Assembly: GCA_028289015.1 (NCBI GenBank)
Contig: JAQGHC010000003.1
Span: 1 to 39,012, forward strand
From: Candidatus Saccharimonadota bacterium
GTDB lineage: Bacteria > Patescibacteriota > Saccharimonadia > Saccharimonadales > Saccharimonadaceae
DNA: 39,012 nt
Direction: 5' to 3'
The position numbers were made by a program, and so were the translations under genes. This document shows positions 1-6,834 of the stretch, in pieces; position 1 is the stretch's first letter; every line of letters begins with the position of its first letter. The notes beneath the pieces are model-generated. The model had not been told where the DNA came from. It made no database searches and saw only the letters and a list, made by a program, of their open reading frames with translations.

Positions 1-104
1 AAATCTAGGCTCGCTTCGCTGACATGCGCTTCGTTAAATGGGACAGAGACAATAGTGCCGTCTTTAATTGCTGCTTTAATTTCGGTATTGCTATAGACGC
101 TCAC
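1..104 (-). CDS. dcd: dCTP deaminase, N-terminal fragment (runs off the left edge)
   Basis: Too short to stand out as an ORF, but the minus strand from a GTG at 104-102 reads 34 codons to the window edge, and the peptide begins VSVYSNTEIKAAIKDGTIVS and continues through VPFNEAHVSEASLD. This matches the N-terminus of dCTP deaminases (a short helix, a 'K.G.I...PF' strand, then 'ASLDL/ASVDL'). The family converts dCTP to dUTP in the cytoplasm, or to dUMP in bifunctional forms; the catalytic part is outside the window, so the subtype cannot be told. The GTG overlaps the TGA stop of the upstream Nudix gene (GTGA), a translational-coupling arrangement, so the two are almost certainly one operon. 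With thyA just upstream, the cluster is about making dTMP. Confidence 0.8.
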   Translation of the reverse strand, partial: MSVYSNTEIKAAIKDGTIVSVPFNEAHVSEASLD

Positions 105-598
105 TGTTCTTTTCTCCCATTAATTAATTGAATTGCGTATTGCCCTCTTTTGATTATTGAAATCGGCGCATTTGTAAACAAATCCAGTTCGTCGTGAGTA
201 AACCACTTAAACTCTTGCGATTCACCGTCTGCTGGCCGTACACTGTCCGTTGCTGACTCGAGGATATACCCTAAATCGATATGTTGGTGTCCATCGTCGC
301 CGATAGGGTGACTTTCGATATCAAAGGGTGTCGGAACTGCCGATGACCGTTGACGGTCGAACTGTGGCATGTCATTATTTGTTGATAGTAACGTTAGGTC
401 CTTCCGGTCAATGCCAGCTTCTTCTTTAATCTCACGGTATAGCGCCACCTCTGGCGTTTCGTCCAGTTCGATATGGCCAGCTGGTGGTGTCCAGAGCGGT
501 AGGAATTTATGTTTCAGTAACAGCGTGCGACCCTCGTGAACTAAAATACCGCTCACCGTAAAATCAAACTCGCCTTTTCGCGTGTGTATGTGTGCCAT
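101..598 (-). CDS. Nudix hydrolase
   Basis: A 165-residue Nudix (MutT-like) pyrophosphohydrolase. The Nudix box is intact: G41, E47, R55-E56-I57, E59-E60 and G62-I63 fit G-x5-E-x7-REU-x-EE-x-GU exactly. The start is firm: ATG at 598 is preceded by GGGGAGG about 5 bases upstream. The stop overlaps the GTG start of dcd, and thyA ends about 150 bases upstream on the same strand. Substrate cannot be read from sequence. Given its place between thyA and dcd, a (d)NTP such as dCTP or dUTP is a reasonable guess, which would let it supply dUMP to thymidylate synthase, but general nucleotide clean-up is equally possible. Confidence 0.85.
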   Translation of the reverse strand: MAHIHTRKGEFDFTVSGILVHEGRTLLLKHKFLPLWTPPAGHIELDETPEVALYREIKEEAGIDRKDLTLLSTNNDMPQFDRQRSSAVPTPFDIESHPIGDDGHQHIDLGYILESATDSVRPADGESQEFKWFTHDELDLFTNAPISIIKRGQYAIQLINGRKEQ

Positions 599-748
599 TT
601 ATACCTCCCCAGATATATATGTTTGTTTCTGTGTGTTTGTGCCCTAAGTATTGCATAATAATTTCAAGTAATCAAATGAATTGGCTCGATGAGCCGGCGA
701 CGAACGTTTAGGTTCATCAAGCCAACTCATCGGGCGATAGTGTGCGCC

Positions 749-1558
749 CTAGACAGCGATCGGTGCTTTGATCGTCGGGTGATGTTTGTATCCAACAACT
801 TCGAAATCATTGAGCGTGTAGTCGAGGATGCTTTCCGGCTTCCGCGTAAATGCCAGTTGCGGATAGTCGTATGGCTCGCGTTCCAGCTGCTTCAACACCT
901 GATCCATGTGGTTGTCATAGATGTGCACGTCGCCACCGGTCCACACAAACTCACCTGGTTCCAGCCCGACCTGTTGGGCAATCATGCATGTCAACAGTGC
1001 ATAGCTGGCGATATTGAACGGCACACCCAAAAACGTATCAGCTGACCGTTGGTACAGCTGGCAGCTGAGTTTGCCGTCGGCGACGTAGAACTGGAAAAAC
1101 GCGTGACACGGCGGCAGAGCCATATCTTTTATTTCGGCCACGTTCCACGCTGAAACGATGTGACGACGTGAATCAGGGTTGGTTTTCAGATTTTCGACTA
1201 GTTCCGCAATCTGATCGATATGCCCGCCATCAGGCGTTGGCCATGACCGCCACTGCACGCCGTAGACTGGTCCCAGTTCGCCGTCCTGATCGGCCCATTC
1301 GTTCCAGATTGCAACCCCCTGCTCCTGCATCCATTTGACATTCGAGTCGCCGCGCAGAAACCAAAGTAGCTCTACAGCAACTGATTTGAAATGAACTCGT
1401 TTTGTCGTGATGAGCGGAAACGACTTACTCAGGTCAAAGCGAAGCTGTCGTCCGAAGACGCTTATCGTCCCAGTTCCCGTTCGGTCGGACTTGTGTGTGC
1501 CGTGTTCAAGTACGTCATGCAGCAAATCTTCGTATGGCGTCACTATCGACAACGCCAT
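749..1558 (-). CDS. thyA: thymidylate synthase
   Basis: Classic ThyA: methylates dUMP to dTMP with methylene-tetrahydrofolate. Visible landmarks are DRTGTGT near residue 27, the catalytic cysteine in [13 protein letters not shown] (about residue 151), the [10 protein letters not shown] phosphate-binding segment, [17 protein letters not shown], and the C-terminal IKAPIAV. Length (about 269) is normal for the family. The start is uncertain: AAGGAGG lies only 2 bases before ATG 1558 and overlaps GTG 1561, whereas a TTG at 1552 sits 8 bases after it and is a real alternative. All choices change only the first few residues. Upstream is a perfect 8-bp inverted repeat (1575-1597). Downstream in the same direction are the Nudix gene and dcd. 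Confidence 0.97.
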   Translation of the reverse strand: MALSIVTPYEDLLHDVLEHGTHKSDRTGTGTISVFGRQLRFDLSKSFPLITTKRVHFKSVAVELLWFLRGDSNVKWMQEQGVAIWNEWADQDGELGPVYGVQWRSWPTPDGGHIDQIAELVENLKTNPDSRRHIVSAWNVAEIKDMALPPCHAFFQFYVADGKLSCQLYQRSADTFLGVPFNIASYALLTCMIAQQVGLEPGEFVWTGGDVHIYDNHMDQVLKQLEREPYDYPQLAFTRKPESILDYTLNDFEVVGYKHHPTIKAPIAV

Positions 1559-1574
1559 CACCTCCTTGTACTAG

Positions 1575-1597
1575 GGGTAAACGCTAAATGTTTACCC
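1575..1597 (-). promoter_or_regulatory. inverted repeat in the thyA leader
   Basis: GGGTAAAC (1575-1582), a 7-base loop and GTTTACCC (1590-1597) form a perfect 8-bp inverted repeat ending about 17 bases before the thyA start and directly before its SD. It could be a protein operator or an mRNA hairpin controlling thyA. No T-run follows, so it is not a terminator. Confidence 0.45.
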
Positions 1598-1677
1598 ACC
1601 CTGCTAAATACTTTACAATAATTCTTATAGAACTACTAATACGATAAAAAAACAGTGAAATATCTTACAACTTATGC

Positions 1678-1705
1678 TTGTAATTTTTCATAAAAATGAT
1701 ATGAT
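1678..1705 (+). promoter_or_regulatory. promoter of the 1763 gene
   Basis: TTGTAA (1678-1683), 16-base spacer, TATGAT (1700-1705), with an extended -10 TGA at 1697-1699. It leaves a leader of about 50 bases before the SD and ATG at 1763. Confidence 0.6.
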
Positions 1706-1762
1706 GTGTCATAGTATACGTTTTGCATATAAAAATATCAATTTTACATCGAAGGTGTGTCT

Positions 1763-2422
1763 ATGAGCCTAGAACTAGCCCCAAATAATATTGAACAAAA
1801 TGCAATATTGACGCCAACAACAGATCGCGCCCTGGATATGGTTATAGAAAAAACAAACATGACTGAGGTGGATTGTGTCCCGTTGCGGAGAGGACTTGAA
1901 ATGGCCGGCTTGGGCTACGCAGAGGTGCAGACTCGATATGCGAATAGTCGTATACACGACAATGCGTACGAGGCTCTACATGATATATATCTAGAGAAAA
2001 CACAGCTCCATATTCCTGATGCGGTTAAATCCGAACTGACGATTGATGACTACGAAGATATTCTTGAGGAGCAAGCTGCGAAGGCACGAAACCAGGCTGA
2101 GTTTAATATTTTGTTGTCGCCGGATATTCCTGAGATTACAATTGATACGGTTAAACCGTCAGATGAAACGATCAAAAAAGAGAAAATTAAAATTTTATCG
2201 CATGAGTTAACAGAGCAGACGAAACTCGTCGCAGAAAAAGATGATGAAATTCGAGCGCTTAAATATACAATTGCCGCCCTTCGTTCTCGCCTGGGCGAAG
2301 GCGAAGAAATTGCCGGCGGCGCTGATATTGAGGAAGATCTTGACGTGTATGAGAAAACTAGCGACATGCCGCAGATGAAGGTCGGTAATACGGCTCTGAG
2401 GTTTGCAGGCGTCGAGCGATAA
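1763..2422 (+). CDS. hypothetical protein with C-terminal coiled coil
   Basis: 219 residues, not recognised. The ATG at 1763 is chosen because GAAGG (1751-1755) lies 7 bases before it; a GTG at 1757 is too close to the SD. No signal peptide or membrane segment, so probably cytoplasmic. The protein is acidic and mostly helical; residues about 140-185 form a heptad-rich charged coiled coil (KKEKIKILSHELTEQTKL, then a repeat of charged helix), followed by an acidic low-complexity stretch (GEGEEIAGGADIEEDLD) and a short conserved-looking tail. It is a single-gene unit: its own extended -10 promoter upstream and a 19-bp bidirectional terminator shared with rplA downstream. Confidence 0.7.
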   Translation: MSLELAPNNIEQNAILTPTTDRALDMVIEKTNMTEVDCVPLRRGLEMAGLGYAEVQTRYANSRIHDNAYEALHDIYLEKTQLHIPDAVKSELTIDDYEDILEEQAAKARNQAEFNILLSPDIPEITIDTVKPSDETIKKEKIKILSHELTEQTKLVAEKDDEIRALKYTIAALRSRLGEGEEIAGGADIEEDLDVYEKTSDMPQMKVGNTALRFAGVER

Positions 2423-2430
2423 TTATTAGC

Positions 2431-2474
2431 GACATCAAAAAACCGCTTCATTTACGAAGCGGTTTTTTGATGTC
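2431..2474. terminator. bidirectional terminator between the 1763 gene and rplA
   Basis: A perfect 19-bp stem (2431-2449 with 2456-2474) and a 6-base loop. The arms contain A6 and T6 tracts, so it works as a rho-independent terminator in both directions for the two convergent genes. Confidence 0.93.
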
Positions 2475-2482
2475 GGTCGGTA

Positions 2483-3478
2483 TTAGCTAACGACGTTCTC
2501 TACCTTGATACCAGGGCCTTGAGTAGTGCTGACGCTTGTTGATCGAACATACGCACCCTTAAGTGTGGTTGGTTTTTGTGACTGTAAGCTGTCGAAGAAT
2601 GCTTTTGCATTTACGGCAAGCTTTTCAGCGCCAAATGATACTTTACCTATTGAAAGGTGGACGATAGCTTGCTTGTCAACGCGGTATTCAACCTTACCAG
2701 CTTTTGCTTCGGTCACCGCCTTTGCGACGTCAGTTGCAACGGTGCCAGATTTAGGGTTAGGCATAAGACCGCGCGGGCCAAGCAAACGAGCGTATTTACC
2801 GAGTTTTGGCATGTACTGAGGTGTTGCCACAAGAATATCGAAGTTGATTTCTTCTTTCTCAAGTTGCTTTATGAATTCTTCGTCACCAATGACGTCTGCA
2901 CCAGCTTTTTTGGCTGCTGCGTGTTCAGCCTCAGGCGCAAAAACAGCAACGCGAATAGTTTTACCTGTTCCGTTTGGTAGGCTGACAGTCGTACGGATGT
3001 TTTGGTCAGCTTGACGTGGGTCAACGCCTAGGCGGACATGAACTTCAACGCTAGCGTCGAACTTTGATGGGTTCGTTTTGGTTGCGATTTCAAGTGCCTC
3101 AGCGAGGCTGTAGACTTTCGTAGCTTCGACATTTTTAGCGACCGCTTGGTAGCTTTTACCTCGGCGTTCGATGCGTGGACGGACAACAGGCTTTGGACCT
3201 TTGTGCATGTGCGCTTCGGCTTCTTCGGACTGTGGAGTTGTGTCGCCAGCTTCTTTGCGGGCTTCTTTTTCAGCTTTTACTTCAGCTTCAGCAAGTGACT
3301 TTTCGCTTCGCTTGCCAGCTTTTGCTGTTTTCTTCTCTTCAGCTGGTTCTGTAACGACTTCTGTTTCAGCTGTTGCTGCGCCAGCGATAGCTGATTCGAT
3401 CTCAGTAATCGTGTTCTTTTCTGTTACTTCTAGCTTTAGCTTGGTAGCCTCAGCTAATAAATCGGCTTTTTTAGCCAT
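2483..3478 (-). CDS. rplA: ribosomal protein L1 (uL1) with long N-terminal extension
   Basis: The L1 domain occupies about residues 95-331 and is complete, with the signatures [35 protein letters not shown] and the C-terminal GPGIKV. L1 forms the mobile stalk at the ribosomal E site. A normal L1 is about 230 residues; here about 95 extra residues precede it. The first 35 ([20 protein letters not shown] and following) look like a small SAP/HeH-type helix-extended-helix motif, then come Ala/Glu/Lys-rich segments. The start is ATG 3478 with AAAGGG 10-11 bases upstream. The gene has its own strong promoter (3545-3573) and the terminator at 2431-2474. It is separated from rplK by three unrelated small genes, unlike the usual rplKA operon. 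Confidence 0.97.
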   Translation of the reverse strand: MAKKADLLAEATKLKLEVTEKNTITEIESAIAGAATAETEVVTEPAEEKKTAKAGKRSEKSLAEAEVKAEKEARKEAGDTTPQSEEAEAHMHKGPKPVVRPRIERRGKSYQAVAKNVEATKVYSLAEALEIATKTNPSKFDASVEVHVRLGVDPRQADQNIRTTVSLPNGTGKTIRVAVFAPEAEHAAAKKAGADVIGDEEFIKQLEKEEINFDILVATPQYMPKLGKYARLLGPRGLMPNPKSGTVATDVAKAVTEAKAGKVEYRVDKQAIVHLSIGKVSFGAEKLAVNAKAFFDSLQSQKPTTLKGAYVRSTSVSTTQGPGIKVENVVS

Positions 3479-3544
3479 AGGTGGTAACCCTTTCTGTGGT
3501 GCAATCGGCTTTTTAGGCCTCCCAACATTGATTGATGTGTCATC

Positions 3545-3573
3545 AATATAGCATACTCACCTTACGGCGTCAA
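3545..3573 (-). promoter_or_regulatory. rplA promoter
   Basis: TTGACG (3568-3573), 17-base spacer, TATATT (3545-3550) on the minus strand. It leaves a leader of about 60 bases before the rplA ATG, containing a small GGC/GCC hairpin; whether L1 binds there is unknown. Confidence 0.8.
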
Positions 3574-3583
3574 GGTGTAGTCA

Positions 3584-3612
3584 TTGCGCAATCATTAGAT
3601 TTATGATATTGT
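3584..3612 (+). promoter_or_regulatory. promoter of the 3683 gene
   Basis: TTGCGC (3584-3589), 17-base spacer ending in the extended -10 TGA, then TATTGT (3607-3612). It stands back to back with the rplA promoter, with about 10 bases between their -35 boxes. Confidence 0.5.
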
Positions 3613-3682
3613 AAAAATGATGATCTATCGTAGATAAACGACCTGTTTTTCTTGGGTCACGAACCTTAAGGTGGTAGGTATA

Positions 3683-3931
3683 GTGAGCGCATCAAACACG
3701 CCTGATCTGCAAAATTCAGTCGCCAATCAGCTTCGTAAGGCGCGACGAATTGTCCTATGGTTTTTGTGCGGCGCCCTCGCGACAGCCCTCTATGTGCTTG
3801 CGGTGCATATTGTGGTGGAGGATAGTGTCGACCGGTTTACGCATGCACTGCCCGGTTACATGTTTATGTTGTTCTTTCTTAGCCTTGCGGTACTCCACTA
3901 TTTTACAGGAGTCAGAGGGGTGAGAAAGTAA
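3683..3931 (+). CDS. small membrane protein, two TM segments
   Basis: 82 residues, family not recognised. GTG 3683 is preferred over GTG 3671 because AAGGTGG (3668-3674) lies 8 bases upstream. A polar N-terminal 20 residues is followed by RKARR, a membrane helix (IVLWFLCGALATALYVLAV), a short acidic loop with DSVDRF, a second helix (YMFMLFFLSLAVLHYF) and the basic tail RGVRK. By the positive-inside rule both ends are cytoplasmic. It sits alone between rplA (opposite strand) and another two-TM gene at 4161 that has a very similar promoter. No function can be assigned. Confidence 0.65.
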   Translation: MSASNTPDLQNSVANQLRKARRIVLWFLCGALATALYVLAVHIVVEDSVDRFTHALPGYMFMLFFLSLAVLHYFTGVRGVRK

Positions 3932-3969
3932 GATCATCAGCAATGCGGCAATGCATTTGCTTTCACTTT

Positions 3970-4040
3970 AAGTCCGTCCCGCCCGGTTGGCAATGTCCAT
4001 CGCAAGATGTTGATGTGTCAGCCTGGGTGGGCGGATTCTT
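3970..4040 (+). other. long imperfect hairpin after the 3683 gene
   Basis: 3970-3986 pairs with 4022-4040 (AAG, TCCG, CCC-G-CCC and GG blocks, with three bulges). A TTCTTTC tract rather than a clean T-run follows. It may be a weak terminator for the 3683 gene or a structured element. Confidence 0.4.
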
Positions 4041-4063
4041 TCATTGACACTAGCTTGTACCGG

Positions 4064-4092
4064 TTGCGTTTTATATCAGTTTATGTTATTAT
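4064..4092 (+). promoter_or_regulatory. promoter of the 4161 gene
   Basis: TTGCGT (4064-4069), 17-base spacer with extended -10 TGT, then TATTAT (4087-4092). Same -35 core, spacing and extended -10 as the promoter at 3584-3612. Confidence 0.6.
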
Positions 4093-4160
4093 CAAAATAG
4101 TGACTGATTGTTGATGGCGTCCCGGTCATCCAAGAGTCCTGATATGTAAGGGTGGATTTA

Positions 4161-4496
4161 ATGAGTGTTCGTAATGATTCATTGAACAACAAGTCTCTAC
4201 GAGAATTGTTGGTTTTGGACGACTATGACGCCGTCTACAACCCAGTTCATTCCAATGTTCTGGCATCGGTGTATGCAACCCTGATGGTTGCAATTGCCGT
4301 AGCGATTGCTGTCACAATTCGAGTGCTCGTTGCGCCGATGTTCGCGCTGTACGTGCAGACCGTTCCAGGTGCGAGTGCGGCAATGGTAGTACTCATGCTT
4401 GGTGGATTCTGTGGACTCGTGTCCTTCATCATAGCCTTCGAGGGCCTCCTTCGTCACTATCGTGGCTATCGACTTATCGAAGTTACGATGGGCTGA
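4161..4496 (+). CDS. small membrane protein, two TM segments
   Basis: 111 residues, not recognised. ATG 4161 is preceded by AAGGGTGG (4148-4155), 5 bases away, which rules out the GTG at 4152. An N-terminal hydrophilic region of about 35 residues (with LRELLVLDDYDAVYNPVHSN) is followed by a long hydrophobic segment (about 36-68, rich in Ala/Val), a short external loop, a second segment (about 72-100, Gly-containing) and a basic tail. Both termini are probably cytoplasmic. It is a single-gene unit bounded by its own extended -10 promoter and a strong terminator at 4534-4599. Topology and promoter resemble the 3683 gene, so the two may be co-regulated. Confidence 0.7.
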   Translation: MSVRNDSLNNKSLRELLVLDDYDAVYNPVHSNVLASVYATLMVAIAVAIAVTIRVLVAPMFALYVQTVPGASAAMVVLMLGGFCGLVSFIIAFEGLLRHYRGYRLIEVTMG

Positions 4497-4533
4497 AACT
4501 AAATTCGATCATTGTCAAATATCCACCCCCCTT

Positions 4534-4599
4534 GCCGTCTGACGGTTGTCATCATGTTTCACTACATGCTTTCGACAACCATCAGGCGGCCTTTCTTTT
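4534..4599 (+). terminator. terminator of the 4161 gene
   Basis: 17-base arms (4534-4550 and 4574-4590, two mismatches) around a 23-base loop, followed by CTTTCTTTT. Confidence 0.85.
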
Positions 4600-4669
4600 A
4601 GGATGTTTAATTTTTCAATATGCAAATATTATTTAACGCTATTGCAGTGATGCGGTAGGCTTGATGCAG

Positions 4670-4726
4670 AAAAAACCCCGCACCCCAAAAGAGTAGCGCA
4701 TGGCTATTCTCCTTTAGGGTGCGGGG
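4670..4726 (-). terminator. terminator of the 4744-4968 gene
   Basis: On the minus strand, a 10-bp GC-rich stem (CCCCGCACCC at 4676-4685 with GGGTGCGGGG at 4717-4726) is followed by T6. Its loop contains a second, nested hairpin of about 8 bp. Confidence 0.9.
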
Positions 4727-4743
4727 GTGGTGTAGAGTGAATC

Positions 4744-4968
4744 CTATCGGCGTTTTGGTCGTATTGATTTCCCGCGAGGATTGACAATCTTTTGCTGCTC
4801 GACGTGTGCAGCTTGAGCCTGGTCGCCGGATGCGGTGGTTGTCAGAGGGTCTTTACCAAAAAGTGCATCTTTGATGTAGATTTGCTCGTGTCTGTCTAGC
4901 TTTTGATTGGCCTCATCAATGGCGGCTTGTTTCACCTGTGCTTTGGCGGCTCGCTTCTTACCAAACAT
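4744..4968 (-). CDS. small basic hypothetical protein
   Basis: 74 residues, not recognised. ATG 4968 has AAAGGA 5 bases upstream. The protein is strongly basic at both ends (MFGKKRAAKAQVK and GKSIRPKRR), with a helical middle and no membrane segment, suggesting an RNA-, DNA- or ribosome-associated role; that is only inferred from charge and from its place between rplK and rplA. It is an independent unit: a good promoter at 5125-5153, an unusually long leader of about 150 bases with a hairpin, and a strong terminator at 4670-4726. A leader longer than half the coding region suggests post-transcriptional control. Confidence 0.65.
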   Translation of the reverse strand: MFGKKRAAKAQVKQAAIDEANQKLDRHEQIYIKDALFGKDPLTTTASGDQAQAAHVEQQKIVNPRGKSIRPKRR

Positions 4969-5002
4969 GTTGTTCCTTTCGGTGGCTCACTACTGGCCTG
5001 GG

Positions 5003-5030
5003 ATGACGTTCGTCTATTCGACGTAGTCAT
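5003..5030 (-). promoter_or_regulatory. hairpin in the leader of the 4744-4968 gene
   Basis: ATGAC/GTCAT (5 bp) and CGTC/GACG (4 bp) stack with an internal loop and a 5-base apical loop. It lies about 35 bases before the start codon inside a leader of about 150 bases. Confidence 0.4.
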
Positions 5031-5124
5031 GTTTACCCCGGCATGGACATCGTGTTGCAGCTGTTAAGCGTGATACGAATATACGTACGGGCTGTACTTA
5101 GTTGAGATTCAAACTACACAACAT

Positions 5125-5153
5125 ATTATACAAGAATTCTAACTTCTCATCAA
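5125..5153 (-). promoter_or_regulatory. promoter of the 4744-4968 gene
   Basis: TTGATG (5148-5153), 17-base spacer, consensus TATAAT (5125-5130) on the minus strand. Transcription would start near 5118, about 150 bases before the ATG. Confidence 0.8.
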
Positions 5154-5175
5154 CGTGCGACCTGCTGATATTAGA

Positions 5176-5208
5176 AAAATACCCACATCAATCTGATGTG
5201 GGTATTTT
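5176..5208 (-). terminator. rplK terminator
   Basis: A perfect 15-bp stem (5176-5190 with 5194-5208) and 3-base loop, ending in TATTTTTC on the minus strand, about 26 bases after the rplK stop. Confidence 0.92.
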
Positions 5209-5233
5209 ATGTTCGTAGTGGTTTGGAGTCGAT

Positions 5234-5659
5234 TTATTCGACGACTTCGACGCCCATTGAGCGCGCAGAACCAGCAATAATTTTCACGCGGCCTTCAACG
5301 GTAATAGCATTTAGCTGATCTTTTTTGATTTCAGCGATTTCTTCAAGTTGGGCACGAGTGATCTTGCCAACTTTTTCAGAATGCGGCTTGCCGCTTCCTT
5401 TTTTGATGCCGATCTTTTCACGGATGATATCGTCAACTGGTTGACCAAGTGACTTCCATGCGAAAGTACGATCGTCGAACACTTGCATGTGGACGATGAC
5501 GTCTTTGCCCATGTCAGCTTTTGTCGCGTCGTTGAATGGATTAATGAAATCCATCATGTTTAGGCCCCATTGACCAAGAGTCGAACCGACTGGAGGACCA
5601 GCAGTTGCGCGTCCTGCAGGGATACGTAATTTAAGATTACCGATTACTTTTTTTGCCAT
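5234..5659 (-). CDS. rplK: ribosomal protein L11 (uL11)
   Basis: 141 residues, the usual length. The N-terminal domain carries the conserved IPAGRATAGPPVGSTLGQWG block (PAG.A.P.PPVG..LGQ.G), and the C-terminal rRNA-binding domain carries GIKKGSGKP, KVGKITRAQLEEIAEIK and IIAGSARSMGV. L11 builds the stalk base where elongation factors and RelA bind. The start is ATG 5659 with AAGGA 6-7 bases upstream. The gene has its own promoter (5717-5745), a leader with a small inverted repeat and its own terminator (5176-5208), so it is monocistronic rather than part of a rplKA operon. Confidence 0.97.
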   Translation of the reverse strand: MAKKVIGNLKLRIPAGRATAGPPVGSTLGQWGLNMMDFINPFNDATKADMGKDVIVHMQVFDDRTFAWKSLGQPVDDIIREKIGIKKGSGKPHSEKVGKITRAQLEEIAEIKKDQLNAITVEGRVKIIAGSARSMGVEVVE

Positions 5660-5676
5660 AACTTTTCCTTCTTGTA

Positions 5677-5702
5677 CTAAATATTATTGAAGCTATATTT
5701 AG
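5677..5702 (-). promoter_or_regulatory. inverted repeat in the rplK leader
   Basis: CTAAATAT (5677-5684) and ATATTTAG (5695-5702) are perfect complements around a 10-base loop, between the rplK promoter and its SD. Confidence 0.4.
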
Positions 5703-5716
5703 TGCGTAACTGTCAT

Positions 5717-5745
5717 ATTGTAGCGCAAAATGACTAATATTGCAA
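5717..5745 (-). promoter_or_regulatory. rplK promoter
   Basis: TTGCAA (5740-5745), 17-base spacer, TACAAT (5717-5722) on the minus strand, just past the stop of the upstream gene at 5750. Confidence 0.7.
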
Positions 5746-5749
5746 GGTG

Positions 5750-6235
5750 TTACATATGGTGGGTTAATACAAAATCGCCAAAGGCTTTGAGAAATGTTAG
5801 CTGATTTCGTCGGTCAGGTTCGTCGCTGAATCGTTCGATCAGGTCGCGGTAGTCATGGAGCTCGAGTGGGTTTTGGTGGTCCTCTGTGATGTCATTGTCG
5901 GTAAAGTCGGCATACTCAGGGATAGGTGTCTTCCAGACCGGCTCTACGACGAACCCATATCCATCAACACTTCCCGTCCTAGGTAATAGTAGACTGCCAC
6001 GCCCTTTAACTGCGAGGCGGTGAGCTTGGGCGATTTGTATAGCATTACGTTCGTGCGACGCTACCGCATTGCGCAGTCCGTTGATCAGTTTGGCGTCAGG
6101 CAATGTAAGTAGTTTATTGCTCTCTAGTGTTGGAAAAACAAAAAAAGGTGTTTGATGCATGCTTGGCGATTGCTGTGGCGCTTGCTGTCTCGTTTGCTCA
6201 TGATCTAATGTGCGTTTGAACATCGGTGTATCCAT
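5750..6235 (-). CDS. hypothetical protein inserted between nusG and rplK
   Basis: 161 residues, not recognised. The N-terminal 30 residues are Gln/Thr/Pro-rich and probably disordered. The rest is mixed helix and strand with SNKLLTLPDAKLINGLRNAV, an Ala/His/Arg-rich helix, a KGRGSLLLPRTGSVDGYGFV strand pair and an acidic C-terminal part ending in FLKAFGDFVLTHHM. No signal peptide or membrane segment. The start is unclear: AAGGAG abuts the first ATG (6235) and lies 12 bases before the second (6223). The nusG terminator ends only about 6 bases before this SD, so expression would rely on read-through or on a promoter inside nusG. Confidence 0.6.
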   Translation of the reverse strand: MDTPMFKRTLDHEQTRQQAPQQSPSMHQTPFFVFPTLESNKLLTLPDAKLINGLRNAVASHERNAIQIAQAHRLAVKGRGSLLLPRTGSVDGYGFVVEPVWKTPIPEYADFTDNDITEDHQNPLELHDYRDLIERFSDEPDRRNQLTFLKAFGDFVLTHHM

Positions 6236-6240
6236 CTCCT

Positions 6241-6268
6241 TATAAAAAACACCTCCCGGAGGAGGTGT
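6241..6268 (-). terminator. nusG terminator
   Basis: ACACCTCC/GGAGGTGT, an 8-bp stem with a 4-base loop, followed on the minus strand by a T6 tract (6249-6244). It lies immediately after nusG and directly before the next gene's SD. Confidence 0.85.
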
Positions 6269-6276
6269 GAAAATTA

Positions 6277-6822
6277 TTAAACTTTTGTAACTTGCAGCGC
6301 GTCTAGTTCGACCGGAGTGTCGCGGCCAAACATACTGACCATGACTTTAATCTTGCCCTTTTGGGTGTCGATCTCGGAAATAGCGCCGTCAAAGCCTTTG
6401 AAAGGTCCGTCGGTGATGCTGACCACCTCACCTTCTTTGAAGTCGATCTGGTGCTTTGGATCTTCAACGCCCATGCGTTTTTTGATCTTTGCAATTTCAC
6501 TGTCAAAGACGGGAGTTGGTGTCGTATCAGTACCGACAAATCCGGTAACACCTGGGGTGTTGCGGACGATGTACCACGTTTCGTCGGTTAGCTTCATCTC
6601 GACAAGTGCATAGCCTTGGAAGATTTTCTTTTCAACGACTTTTCGTTTGCCGTTCTTGATTTCGATTTGCTTTTCTTTTGGCACCATGACGTCAAAGATT
6701 TTATCAGCCATGTCGACGGCATTGATTCGCTGTCGGATGCTATCAGCAACCTTTTCTTCGTAGCCGCTGTATGTGTGAATTGCGTACCATTGGCGGGTAC
6801 TGTCGTATCGGTTTGTAGACAT
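6277..6822 (-). CDS. nusG: transcription antitermination/pausing factor NusG
   Basis: 181 residues, normal size. The NGN domain (about 1-115) opens with RQWYAIHTYSGYEEKVADSI and includes KIFQGYALVEMKL and the NTPGVTGFVG segment that contacts the RNA polymerase clamp. The KOW domain (about 128-181) has the hallmark FKEGEVVSITDGPFKGFDG and ends in VELDALQV. NusG binds RNA polymerase and links it to ribosomal protein S10 or Rho. It begins 12 bases after the secE stop, so secE-nusG is one transcript, closed by the terminator at 6241-6268. Confidence 0.98.
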   Translation of the reverse strand: MSTNRYDSTRQWYAIHTYSGYEEKVADSIRQRINAVDMADKIFDVMVPKEKQIEIKNGKRKVVEKKIFQGYALVEMKLTDETWYIVRNTPGVTGFVGTDTTPTPVFDSEIAKIKKRMGVEDPKHQIDFKEGEVVSITDGPFKGFDGAISEIDTQKGKIKVMVSMFGRDTPVELDALQVTKV

Positions 6823-6834
6823 AATTTCTTCCTT

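Noticed and set aside
3479-3545. L1 autoregulatory binding site in the rplA leader
   Set aside because: A small GGC/GCC hairpin exists, but I could not match the known L1-binding shape with confidence.
2050-3551. Open frames antisense to rplA and to the 1763 gene
   Set aside because: Composition is complementary shadow of highly charged coding sequence; real genes on the other strand have full signals.
3932-4063. tRNA gene in the GC-rich stretch after the 3683 gene
   Set aside because: No T-loop or anticodon arm; the pairing is one long imperfect hairpin instead.
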